A stretch of 37,858 bases of DNA from Prevotella sp. Lineage in GTDB: Bacteria; Bacteroidota; Bacteroidia; Bacteroidales; Bacteroidaceae. Shown here piece after piece: positions 1-8,356 of the stretch (its first letter is position 1; every line of letters begins with the position of its first letter). A model generated the notes under the pieces. It ran no database searches, was not told the DNA's origin, and worked only from the letters and a program-made list of their open reading frames with translations. The stretch is taken from NCBI GenBank assembly GCA_017651265.1, contig JAGCDO010000001.1:68442-106299 (forward strand). The letters run 5' to 3'. Made by a program: the position numbers and the translations under genes.

Positions 1-206
1 AAGATACTGTTAATTGAGAGAATCTGACTGTCTTGCAAACGCAGACTCATAAAGTACGCTGGTACAGGTTTCTGTTTCAACTGCGCCATAGAATAGTTCA
101 GCTCTTCCTTAAGAGTCCGAAGAATAGAATCTGACTGTTCCGTCTGCGCCCAGCCCGTCATTACGACGAGGACAAGCATCATAGTTGATAATAATAGTTT
201 CTTCAT
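1..206 (-). CDS. Secreted TldD/PmbA-like protein, N-terminal part only
   Basis: The gene runs off the left edge; only the first 68 residues are visible. The start at 206 gives a clear signal peptide (MKKLLLSTMMLVLVVMTGWAQ, cleaved about residue 20). The next stretch, DSILRTLKEELNYSMAQLK followed by PAYFMSLRL, resembles the N-terminus of the secreted TldD/PmbA-family proteins of Bacteroidetes, where a helix is followed by a PY(F/Y)(I/M)xY(R/T) strand. That assignment is from memory of the family, and the metal-binding part lies outside the window. The start is 14 bp behind the stop of the PspC gene, so it is probably the third gene of the padR operon. Confidence 0.5.
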   Translation of the reverse strand, partial: MKKLLLSTMMLVLVVMTGWAQTEQSDSILRTLKEELNYSMAQLKQKPVPAYFMSLRLQDSQILSINSI

Positions 207-220
207 GTTCCGTTAATGGT

Positions 221-2020
221 TTATTTCTTTTGTTTGTTTGATTTCGGCAAATCACCAATGCGCGTTACTTTGAAATCGGATGCGGAGAACCACTGGGCAT
301 GACAGGGCTGACCAGTAAAGGCCGCATCAGTGGAAACACCATAGGTAATGCTACCATTGGAAACAACAATACTGTCGATACTGACCACAGACCAGCCTTT
401 ACCCTCACCGAAATAGTCGGACAAACTCTTGCTGTTATTCTCTTCATAATCATTGATATGGAACTTCATACCCATGATTTCGAATGTTGTGGTACTGACA
501 AGTCTTTCCCCAACAGAATCCTTTATCTGTACGTCAGCCATTTTCTCCCTTACCTGCTCTACGAACTCACCACCCGTGTTGCCGTATGCGGGAATCTGTT
601 TGAACACCGTTAGTTTACCTGCTTGAGCATAGATAAAGGTACCAGGACCTTCGGCACGGGCTAAGCAGTTCAGGCGATAGATGCCTGGCTCTACCTGTCC
701 TGTATGCTCAACCTGATACACCTCTTCGCAATCTCCGTTCCATGCATCAAGATAACGGGTATTGTGGTCACCACTCCAATGTTCTCCACTGGAGGTCAGG
801 TGCGCACAGTTCTCTGCCTTAATCAGTTTCCAATCGCCTTGGCGCAGGAAATCCTTGTCTTGAGAATTCATCACCACCCCTTGGTAGGTATGTGTCTTCC
901 GATAATGAGCCTGCTCACGTTCAGATGCCTGTTCATGAACCCAGATGAGCGAAGGTATCATACTGAACAGAGCTGCTAACCACAGTACAATCCACAGAAT
1001 ACGTTGTCCGACACCCATGGGCTGAATCTTACCCGATTTCGACAGTAGCATATGACCGATGGCATAGAGAGGGATGAACAGTGTCAACAAGAGTCCGGCG
1101 ATGAACACGGCTACTACCCAGGGATGACTGGTATACATCTCAGCCAGGTTCAGGTAGCCAATATCGAAAGGCAGGGCCATATGTACAGCCGAAGGAACGG
1201 TAAAGACGATGATGATAGATACAATAATCAGTAATAGACTGACCAACAAGATGAGTCCGAAGATGGCAGCAAATCCCACGAAGAGTCCTGCTATGATTGA
1301 CAGTATCACAGCGAGGGTCGCCCCCAAACATCCACGATGTTGCTGTACGGGCTGCTTATCCTCTACCACCACATCGGCCAGGTTCTGCGGTGTCACGTCC
1401 TTCCCTTCCATCTCTAACACCTGCTTAGGGGTATTGGCGGTTGGCATGGCAATGGCCAATATGAAATAGAGAATGATCAGGCCCAGATTGATTGAAAAGA
1501 AACTTCCGTGGAAGAAGAACTTGAACAATGGTGCCAGGAAGATGTTGGAACCTAATATCAGCAGCACATAGCCGATGCGCCACCAAGTGGCATCCGTTCC
1601 CGTATAGGATGCTAAGCCAGAGAGTACACCTGCCACCATCTGGTCGTTGGGATTACGGTAGAGTCGTTTGCCGGCTGTTCTCGCCCGCATGTTGTCAAAG
1701 ATACTCTGGGCATTAGAACCTTCAGAACTTGTCTTCTGCTCCTCCTTCCCCTCTTCCTCACCGGTCAGCTGCTCAGGCTTTCCGATACGGGTGATGATGT
1801 CTTTAACATGATCAATGGTGATGGCCTCAACATCCTGCTGGCGCAGTTCATCAAACAGCTCAGCAATGCGAGCTTCAATATCATTGACAATCTCGTCGCC
1901 ATCTTCCTTTCGTCCGAACGACTGACGGAGCGACTCAATATACTGTTGCAACAGTTCGTAGGCATCCTCGTCGATCTGGAAGAGGCGGCCGCACAGGTTT
2001 ATGGTGATATTCTTCTTCAT
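221..2020 (-). CDS. PspC-domain membrane protein
   Basis: A 599-aa protein with four parts. Residues 1-90 are a soluble N-terminal region (GRLFQIDEDAYELLQQYI, then EIVNDIEARIAELFDEL and an HVKDIITRIGKPEQL motif) usual in Bacteroidetes PspC proteins. A PspC domain lies at about 117-195 (RLYRNPNDQMVAGVLSGLA, then a WWRIGYVLLIL segment). Several membrane helices fill about 230-370, and a C-terminal region of about 220 residues follows, probably outside the inner membrane. PspC proteins belong to envelope-stress systems, but the role of this long form is unknown. It follows padR by 14 bp, which suggests co-transcription and control by PadR. Confidence 0.85.
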   Translation of the reverse strand: MKKNITINLCGRLFQIDEDAYELLQQYIESLRQSFGRKEDGDEIVNDIEARIAELFDELRQQDVEAITIDHVKDIITRIGKPEQLTGEEEGKEEQKTSSEGSNAQSIFDNMRARTAGKRLYRNPNDQMVAGVLSGLASYTGTDATWWRIGYVLLILGSNIFLAPLFKFFFHGSFFSINLGLIILYFILAIAMPTANTPKQVLEMEGKDVTPQNLADVVVEDKQPVQQHRGCLGATLAVILSIIAGLFVGFAAIFGLILLVSLLLIIVSIIIVFTVPSAVHMALPFDIGYLNLAEMYTSHPWVVAVFIAGLLLTLFIPLYAIGHMLLSKSGKIQPMGVGQRILWIVLWLAALFSMIPSLIWVHEQASEREQAHYRKTHTYQGVVMNSQDKDFLRQGDWKLIKAENCAHLTSSGEHWSGDHNTRYLDAWNGDCEEVYQVEHTGQVEPGIYRLNCLARAEGPGTFIYAQAGKLTVFKQIPAYGNTGGEFVEQVREKMADVQIKDSVGERLVSTTTFEIMGMKFHINDYEENNSKSLSDYFGEGKGWSVVSIDSIVVSNGSITYGVSTDAAFTGQPCHAQWFSASDFKVTRIGDLPKSNKQKK

Positions 2021-2034
2021 ATTTGTTTTATTCT

Positions 2035-2388
2035 TTAATTCTTCAAATCCAATAGTTTCGGAGTGATTGTCTTCAGGTAGTTAATCGTATTAGAGAGTTC
2101 CATCCAAGACGAGTCGAGGCCTTCGAGGAAATGTTCACCCTCTTTACTGAGGGCATAGTACTTACGGGGCGGTCCCTGCGTGGATTCCTGCCACTGGTAA
2201 AGCAGTAGTCCATCGTTCTTCAAACGCGTCAGCAACGGGTAGAGTGTTCCCTCCACCACAAGCAGTTCCGCATTCTTCAGTTGCTGGATAATGTCGCTGG
2301 CATACGATGGCCGATGCTTCAGGAGCAGTAGCACACAGTACTCCAGCATCCCTTTCCGCATCTGCGACTTTGCATTCTCGATATTCAT
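2035..2388 (-). CDS. PadR-family transcriptional regulator
   Basis: A 117-aa winged-helix protein. The PadR signature is present: LEYCVLLLLKHRPSYASDII (residues 15-34), EGTLYPLLTRLKNDGLL (46-62) and the wing GPPRKYYALSKEG (72-84). An open frame continues upstream to 2529, but the start at 2388 (MNIENAKSQM) gives the usual PadR N-terminus. The longer frame would also run through the promoter and operator, so I chose the short form. PadR proteins of this class repress their own operon and respond to envelope or small-molecule stress. The PspC and TldD-like genes follow closely. The 2447-2469 palindrome is the likely autoregulatory site. Confidence 0.9.
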   Translation of the reverse strand: MNIENAKSQMRKGMLEYCVLLLLKHRPSYASDIIQQLKNAELLVVEGTLYPLLTRLKNDGLLLYQWQESTQGPPRKYYALSKEGEHFLEGLDSSWMELSNTINYLKTITPKLLDLKN

Positions 2389-2427
2389 ACGATACTGTTT
2401 ATTTACGTTTGTATTCTGATTCTGTTG

Positions 2428-2469
2428 CAAAGATAGGTAAAATATAAGTACCTTGTAATGCAAGGTACT
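2428..2469 (-). promoter_or_regulatory. padR promoter and palindromic operator
   Basis: Read on the minus strand, TATCTTTG (2435 to 2428) matches the Bacteroidetes -7 box TAnnTTTG. Just upstream, 2447-2469 is a perfect inverted repeat, AGTACCTTG-5 nt-CAAGGTACT, lying over the region where the -33 contact should be. A palindrome covering the promoter of a padR gene is the expected place for autorepression. No good TTTG is seen at -33. Confidence 0.7.
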
Positions 2470-2618
2470 AAATAAATACCAGTAATTAAATATATTTAAC
2501 AAGATGACAAGGAATCTGCACATACCCAATCCTGTTTACCTTATTATATATATAGTTTCTTCAAACCCGTCAGGAGAAAAAGGATTGTGATAAAAGCGTA
2601 AAAAAAACACTAAAAATA

Positions 2619-2649
2619 TTTGTCGTTTAAAAATTATTAATTAACTTTG
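2619..2649 (+). promoter_or_regulatory. Promoter of the SusC/SusD operon
   Basis: TTTG at 2619-2622, a 19-bp spacer, then TAACTTTG at 2642-2649. This matches the Bacteroidetes housekeeping consensus exactly. Transcription should start near 2656, giving an untranslated leader of roughly 50-130 nt depending on the start codon. The leader contains a possible six-codon mini-ORF at 2680-2700. Confidence 0.75.
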
Positions 2650-2782
2650 CAACAGAATCTATAAAAACTACTAACTAACATGCACATCTCATTTTCGTAA
2701 GAAGATGATTATTGTTCGTGTAGAAACTATCTATCAAATTCTAACACCTTTATTATATTTCATGCAAAACTTATCAACAATT

Positions 2783-5700
2783 ATGCAAAACTATTTGAAA
2801 TTTCTATCTGTCATCTGTGTCAGTATGATGGTGTTTGGAGGTTCTGCTTCCGCAGCACCACTCACGACTGAGGAACAAGTGTTTCAAGGAAGAGAGACTA
2901 CACAGGTGAAGGGAGTCGTACTCGACTCTGACAGTCAGCCGGTTATCGGTGCAACTGTTGTTGAAGTGGGCACAGAAAGTAATGGAACCCTGACGGGGGC
3001 TGATGGTTCATTTACCATTTCCATTACCAGAGGTGCAAGTCTGAGAATCTCTTACGTTGGCTACAAGACGGTTACCGTCAGGCCTACGGCAGGAAGAACT
3101 GTTCAGGTTACTTTGGAAGAAGATTCCGAGATACTGAACGATGTAGTGGTTGTGGGTTACGGTACACAACAGAAGAAACTCGTTACAGGTTCAACGGTTC
3201 ATGTTACCGCAGAGAACATTGAGGCCGTCAATGCTGTAGATGCCTTCGGTGCTTTGCAGAGTCTGGCATCAGGTATGAACATTGTGATGAACTCTGGACA
3301 GCCTGGTGAGGGTTACAAGGTTGTGATCCGTGGTATGGGTACCGCAGGTTCCAATACGCCGCTCTATGTAGTGGATGGTGTGCCAGGTGCCAATATCGAC
3401 GACCTCTCCCCGAACGACATCGAGAGCATCGACATCTTGAAGGATGCTGCATCCAGCGCCATCTATGGTGCCCGAGCATCTAACGGTGTCATCCTCGTTA
3501 CCACCAAGAAAGGTAAGGCTGGTGCAGGACATGTAAATGTTTCTTTCGATGGTTATCTGGGTTGGCAGAATGTGAACACCAATGATGTAACACCGTTGAA
3601 CGCCAAGCAATATATGGAGATTGTCAACAAGGCTCGTGAGATCCAAGGTATTGAACCGTATGTCTGGGAAAACTATATCCCCGTTCAGTATCCCAAGATC
3701 ATGAATGGCACATGGAATGGTACCAACTGGCTCGATGAGACAACGATTGACAATGCTCCGATGCACAACGCATCCATCAGCATCTCTGGCGGTAGCGATT
3801 TGTCTCGCTTTGCTCTTGGTTTCACCAAGTACCACCAGACAGGTACACTGGGTGCTCCTGCCGATCCGAAGTTCGACCGCTATACCGTTCGTCTGAACTC
3901 TGACTATTCTCTGATCAGAAAGCACGGTCGTGACGTACTGAAGGTTGGTGAGAATATCACCTTCTCAGTTACCGATAAGCGTGGTGTCTCTGTGGGAGGT
4001 ATCTACGGAAACAGCATCCGTAACCTTCTGGCTATGACCCCGCTGCTGCCTGCATACAACGATCAGGGCGGTTATTACGAGTATAGCGATATCTTGGCCG
4101 ACAAGTGGAACTTCCTTGACGAGGCAGCCAACCCACTGGCTTCGATGAAATATAACAATGGAATGGGCTACAACAAGGGCCACCGTCTGCAGACGAACTT
4201 CTTCTTGGAGTTTATTCCCATCAAGGATCTCACCTGGCGTACCAGTGCCGGTTGGCTCTATCGCCACAGAGAGAGTCGCAGCTACGTGCCTGTCTTTGAA
4301 CTCAGTGCCAAGAACTCGAATCCTAACGACGATGTTCGTCAGAACCAGTCATACAGCATCCGTTGGTCATTGGAGAATACCATCAACTGGAAGAAGTCGT
4401 TCGGACTCCATAATATCGATGCCCTCCTCGGACAGTCTGTTGAGAAGTGGGGTTATGGTAATGGTGTCAACGTAACCAACTCCAACTCTCTCTTCCCGGG
4501 ATCATTCGACCACGCTTTTATCAACAATGCCAATGTGGTGGATCCGTCCTTTACCTCTATCGGTGGTAGTCCAGAAGCACAAGGTGCCATCGCATCGTTC
4601 TTCGGACGTGTTAACTACAACTACAACGAGACCTACCTGCTCTCGCTCGTGCTCCGTGCCGATGGTTCTTCCAACTTCAAGCGCGGTAAGCGCTGGGGTT
4701 ACTTCCCCTCCATCTCTGCAGGTTGGGTAATCAGCAACGAGGCATTCATGGAGTCAACCAAGAGCTGGTTGGATTTCTTGAAACTGCGTGCAAGCTGGGG
4801 ACAGAACGGTAACTGTAACATCTCCAACTTCCAGTATCTGGCCACCATCGACCTGAATGATCCTTACTATTTCGACAGCAAGGACAATCCTGCACTGGGT
4901 GCCTTCCCCAACATTCTTCCTAACGAGGATGTGAAGTGGGAGACCTCTGAGCAGCTCGACTTCGGTTTCGATGCCCGCTTCCTGAACAACCGTTTGGGCG
5001 TTGTCTTCGACTGGTATAAGAAGACCACCAAGGACTGGCTGGTAGTAGCTCCGATGCTGCTCTCTTACGGTACTGGTGCTCCTTATATCAATGGTGGTGA
5101 TATCCAGAATAAGGGTTATGAGGTTCAGCTGAGCTGGAACGACAGAATCGGTAAGGATTTCAGATACAACATCTCTGCTAACTTCTCACATAACAAGAAC
5201 GAGGTTACCCGTCTGGCTAACTCAGAGGGTATCATCCATGGTGGTTCAAATGCCATTGCACAGAACACCGCAGAGCTTTATCGCCTCCAGGTAGGCTATC
5301 CTATCGGTTACTTCTGGGGCTACGAGATGGAAGGTATCATCCAGAACGAGCAGCAGCTGCAGGACTACCTTGCCCGTAACTGTAAAGGCGACAAGGCTAA
5401 CTCTCTGCAGGGTGCGAAATTACAGCCGGGTGATGTGATGTTCAAAGATTACGACGGTGACGGAAAGGTTGAAACCGGTGATGAAGACAAGACCATGATC
5501 GGTGATCCGAATCCGGATTACACTGTTGGTCTGAACATCAACATCTCTTATAAGGGCTTCGACCTGGGTATCAACGGTTATGGTTCCTTCGGACAGCAGG
5601 TGGCCAAGAGCTACCGTCAGTTCTCTGACCATCCCGATGACAACTACTGTACAGATGTCTATACCAAGTACTGGACAGGCGAAGGCAGCACCAACCGCTA

Positions 5701-6007
5701 TCCGCGCTTCTCCGATGGTAAGAACGTTAACATGTCTGAGATCTCACGCGTTTGGATCGAGGATGCCGACTTCTTCAAGATCTCACGTATCTCCTTCGGT
5801 TACGACTTCAAGCGTCTCTACTCGAAGCTGCCGGTACAGAAGTGCCGTCTCTATGTGTCACTCAGCAACTTCTTTACCTTCACAGGCTACTCAGGTATGG
5901 ATCCTGAAGTGGGCTTTGGTAATGGTACAAGCTGGGCATCTGGTATCGACTGTGGTTATTATCCCTCATCACGTGCCTTCCAGGTGGGTCTGAACGTCAA
6001 CTTCTAA
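2783..6007 (+). CDS. SusC/RagA-family TonB-dependent outer membrane transporter
   Basis: About 1,074 aa from this start; the open frame extends to 2705 and a second in-frame ATG is at 2762. I chose 2783 because MQNYLKFLSVICVSMMVFGG, ending SASA, is a compact signal peptide, but the longer starts cannot be excluded. A carboxypeptidase-regulatory-like domain follows (VKGVVLDSDSQPVIGATVVE to the ISYVGYKT motif), then the SusC signature DVVVVGYGTQQKK and the plug (LYVVDGVPGANIDDLSPNDI, then YGARASNGVILVTTKKG). The 22-strand-type barrel ends in a terminal Phe (GLNVNF). It forms the outer membrane pore of a nutrient uptake complex with the next gene. The substrate cannot be read from the sequence, because no enzyme, sensor or sigma/anti-sigma gene is attached. 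Confidence 0.95.
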   Translation: MQNYLKFLSVICVSMMVFGGSASAAPLTTEEQVFQGRETTQVKGVVLDSDSQPVIGATVVEVGTESNGTLTGADGSFTISITRGASLRISYVGYKTVTVRPTAGRTVQVTLEEDSEILNDVVVVGYGTQQKKLVTGSTVHVTAENIEAVNAVDAFGALQSLASGMNIVMNSGQPGEGYKVVIRGMGTAGSNTPLYVVDGVPGANIDDLSPNDIESIDILKDAASSAIYGARASNGVILVTTKKGKAGAGHVNVSFDGYLGWQNVNTNDVTPLNAKQYMEIVNKAREIQGIEPYVWENYIPVQYPKIMNGTWNGTNWLDETTIDNAPMHNASISISGGSDLSRFALGFTKYHQTGTLGAPADPKFDRYTVRLNSDYSLIRKHGRDVLKVGENITFSVTDKRGVSVGGIYGNSIRNLLAMTPLLPAYNDQGGYYEYSDILADKWNFLDEAANPLASMKYNNGMGYNKGHRLQTNFFLEFIPIKDLTWRTSAGWLYRHRESRSYVPVFELSAKNSNPNDDVRQNQSYSIRWSLENTINWKKSFGLHNIDALLGQSVEKWGYGNGVNVTNSNSLFPGSFDHAFINNANVVDPSFTSIGGSPEAQGAIASFFGRVNYNYNETYLLSLVLRADGSSNFKRGKRWGYFPSISAGWVISNEAFMESTKSWLDFLKLRASWGQNGNCNISNFQYLATIDLNDPYYFDSKDNPALGAFPNILPNEDVKWETSEQLDFGFDARFLNNRLGVVFDWYKKTTKDWLVVAPMLLSYGTGAPYINGGDIQNKGYEVQLSWNDRIGKDFRYNISANFSHNKNEVTRLANSEGIIHGGSNAIAQNTAELYRLQVGYPIGYFWGYEMEGIIQNEQQLQDYLARNCKGDKANSLQGAKLQPGDVMFKDYDGDGKVETGDEDKTMIGDPNPDYTVGLNINISYKGFDLGINGYGSFGQQVAKSYRQFSDHPDDNYCTDVYTKYWTGEGSTNRYPRFSDGKNVNMSEISRVWIEDADFFKISRISFGYDFKRLYSKLPVQKCRLYVSLSNFFTFTGYSGMDPEVGFGNGTSWASGIDCGYYPSSRAFQVGLNVNF

Positions 6008-6041
6008 AGATTGAAGATAATAATATTAAAGCATTGAAGTT

Positions 6042-7784
6042 ATGAAAACAATATATCAATTAATCTGCGCAATATGCGTGATATGTGGTTTCTGCGCCTG
6101 TGAGGACTTCCTCGACACAGACAACCTCACGATGAAGGATACATCGAATTTCCCCGTCAATGAAACAGATGCTTTCCAGATGGTGAATGGTATCTATTCC
6201 GTGATGAACCGAAACCTTGCCGACCCGGAGGAAGATCCTTTCTTTATCTTTGACATCGCTTCTGACGACCGTCTGGGTGGTGGTAGCCAGAGTAACATCG
6301 GCGCACAAGGTGTTGACCGTTTGATGAACGCTTACGTTGACTGGATGAAACCGCTTTGGCAACAGCGTTATGCTGGTATCAACCGTGCTAACAATGCATT
6401 GGAAACCATCGACAATGTGAAAGAGTGGTCTTCTCCCGTCAAGAAGAACCAGTTGCTCTGCGAGATCTATTTCCTTCGTGCATGGTATTATTTCAACCTG
6501 GTTCAGGTATTCAATGGTGTACCTCTGGTACTCAGTACTGAGCCTTTGAACTTGCCGAAATCATCACCGGATGAGATCTATGCTCAGATCGGTTCCGACC
6601 TGAAGGCTTCCATCGAGGCAGGACCATCAACCAAGTATCCCGAATTTGGAATCGGTCGTGTTTCCAAGTGGGCAGCTGAAGGTATGATGGCCCGCGTATG
6701 GTTGTTCTACACTGGTTTCTATGGTAAGTCTGAACTGCCTCTCGCTGAGGGTGGAAGCATCTCTAAGAGTCAGGTGGTTTCTTGGCTTGAGGATTGTATC
6801 CAGAACAGTGGCTACGGACTTGTCAGCGACCAGCGTAACCTCTGGCCTTACACCAATCCTTACACCGCTAAGGACTATCCCTATGCTCTTGACAATGGTT
6901 TGAACTGGGAGACCGACGAGAACATCGAAAGCATGTTTGCCATCAAGATGTCTAACAAACCCGGTTGGAGCGCTGATTCACAGCTTCGTCATAACCGTAT
7001 TGTAGAGTTCTACAATCCGCGTAAGACTACCGAGGCTGCTTTCCCGTTCTCCGTACAGGGATATTCTAATGGTCCTGTATGTTACAAGTTGTGGACCGAC
7101 TGGGCTGAGGATCCCGACTACGCTGGCGACTATCGTCGTGTTGGCTCTATCTGCGATCGTGCCGTGGAGATTCCCGACTATAAGGGTGACCCTGCCAAGG
7201 AGGTGGAGAACACCAACCTGCTGGCCAAGAAGTACATCGGCTGTGAGGCATGGAACGAAGACCACAGCGGTCGTTATCTGAGCTACGGCTACTACTATGG
7301 TAGTGAGAACAACCGTCAGACTGGTCTGACTCAGTCGCTCGTATGGCTGCGCTTCGCTGATGTGCTGCTGATGCACTCAGAGCTCACCGATGGCAAGACC
7401 ATCTATAATGGCAAGAGTGGTTTGAACGCTGTTCGTCAGCGTGCAGGACTGGGAGATCTTCCTTATAGTCTGACACTGCTGAAGAAGGAGCGTCGCTACG
7501 AGCTCTGCTTCGAGGCACTGCGCTGGAACGACCTGCGCCGTTGGGGCGATGTACAGGAGAAGGTGAAGAATCAGGTGGGTAACCCCATCCTGAACGAAGG
7601 TGCTCCGGGTGAGTATGCGTTCACCAACGACTTCATGCAGCGTTACAATGAAACTGGTGGTGGCTTCTTCAAGATTCCTGAGGATCAGGTAATCTTGTCA
7701 GAAGGTGTTCTGGAGCAGAATCCTGGTTGGGGCGAAGGAACGAACTGGACAAAGGGTGATCTACCCTATTTCAAGAAGAAATAA
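6042..7784 (+). CDS. SusD/RagB-family nutrient-binding lipoprotein
   Basis: A 580-aa protein, 34 bp behind the SusC gene and its obligate partner. It has a lipoprotein signal peptide with the acceptor most likely Cys20 (FCAC, then EDFLDTDN). The acidic residues after the Cys fit the export signal that places SusD proteins on the cell surface. The TPR-like helical fold shows in RYAGINRANNALETID, EIYFLRAWYYFNLVQVFNGV and WLRFADVLLMHSEL. The C-terminal RRYELCFEALRWNDLRRWGD motif is typical of the family. It caps the SusC barrel and captures ligand. The unit ends at the terminator at 7801-7834. Confidence 0.95.
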   Translation: MKTIYQLICAICVICGFCACEDFLDTDNLTMKDTSNFPVNETDAFQMVNGIYSVMNRNLADPEEDPFFIFDIASDDRLGGGSQSNIGAQGVDRLMNAYVDWMKPLWQQRYAGINRANNALETIDNVKEWSSPVKKNQLLCEIYFLRAWYYFNLVQVFNGVPLVLSTEPLNLPKSSPDEIYAQIGSDLKASIEAGPSTKYPEFGIGRVSKWAAEGMMARVWLFYTGFYGKSELPLAEGGSISKSQVVSWLEDCIQNSGYGLVSDQRNLWPYTNPYTAKDYPYALDNGLNWETDENIESMFAIKMSNKPGWSADSQLRHNRIVEFYNPRKTTEAAFPFSVQGYSNGPVCYKLWTDWAEDPDYAGDYRRVGSICDRAVEIPDYKGDPAKEVENTNLLAKKYIGCEAWNEDHSGRYLSYGYYYGSENNRQTGLTQSLVWLRFADVLLMHSELTDGKTIYNGKSGLNAVRQRAGLGDLPYSLTLLKKERRYELCFEALRWNDLRRWGDVQEKVKNQVGNPILNEGAPGEYAFTNDFMQRYNETGGGFFKIPEDQVILSEGVLEQNPGWGEGTNWTKGDLPYFKKK

Positions 7785-7800
7785 TAAAGGAATAATAAAT

Positions 7801-7834
7801 AAAAGAGGATATGTCAACAGGCATATCCTCTTTT
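7801..7834 (+). terminator. Intrinsic terminator of the SusC/SusD operon
   Basis: A perfect 13-bp stem, AAAAGAGGATATG with CATATCCTCTTTT, closes an 8-nt loop and ends in a U-run. It starts 16 bp after the susD stop codon. Confidence 0.9.
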
Positions 7835-7913
7835 ATACTCACCTTTGTGCACATTCAGAGATTTACACGATTCCATAGCCCTTCCTATGGCTACTGTAAT
7901 TATGTGCAATATC

Positions 7914-8004
7914 ATAGGTATTGACGCCTAAAAACATAGGTATTGGAGTCTAAAACCATAGGTATTGGAGTCTAAAACCATAGGTTTCGCAATGCAAAAC
8001 CTAT
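7914..8004. repeat. Tandem array with 22-bp period (array A)
   Basis: Four units start with ATAGG at 7914, 7936, 7958 and 7980, exactly 22 bp apart. The second and third are identical; the fourth diverges after ATAGGT. Each junction forms an imperfect dyad, AAAACC-ATA-GGTATT, and the last unit leads into a TTTCGC-AAT-GCAAAA dyad. Similar CTAAAACC/ATAGGT units occur in array D at 18327-18412. The function is unknown. Confidence 0.85.
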
Positions 8005-8029
8005 CTTTTCCTAATTTTGAATATAAAAA

Positions 8030-8154
8030 CTTGCGCAACATACACGAATTTCGCTGGAAACGCCTTTAAATAGGGGAAAAACGGGTGTCTTCAACATACA
8101 CGTAACATACACCAACATACACTATAGCGGCTTCAACATACACGCAACATACAC
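8030..8154 (+). repeat. Left arm of a long inverted repeat
   Basis: Bases 8092-8154 are the exact reverse complement of 8357-8419 (63 bp). The outer part, 8030-8091, matches 8420-8481 imperfectly but without gaps. Within the arm, AACATACAC begins at 8093, 8104, 8114, 8135 and 8146 (intervals 11, 10, 21, 11), with one more copy at 8037. The spacing is close to whole turns of the DNA helix. Confidence 0.85.
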
Positions 8155-8161
8155 TGTTAAG

Positions 8162-8245
8162 TAGGCCACTTTCGCATAGAAACTAGACTACTTTCTCATA
8201 GTAATCAGGCTGCTTTCTCATAGTAATCAGGCCACTTACTCGAAA
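8162..8245. repeat. Second 22-bp-period array inside the inverted-repeat loop (array C)
   Basis: Units with CTTTC or CTTAC at 8169, 8191, 8213 and 8235 are exactly 22 bp apart. The two middle units share CTTTCTCATAGTAATCAGGC; the outer ones are diverged. The sequence differs from arrays A and D/E, but the period is the same. A palindrome, AAAATTCTC-TC-GAGAATTTT, follows directly. Confidence 0.8.
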
Positions 8246-8356
8246 ATTCTCTCGAGAATTTTTGAGTTTGAACGTTACAAACTCTCAGTAAAGTGCCAGT
8301 ATACTCCTTGTTGTCTTAACAACAACTGCCACTTATTATCGCTACAACTCGTCGGC

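Noticed and set aside
7914-8245. Possible CRISPR array in the regular repeats
   Set aside because: Units are contiguous at 22 bp, with no unique spacers of 25-40 bp and no cas genes; arrays D/E at 18327-18476 are rejected for the same reason.
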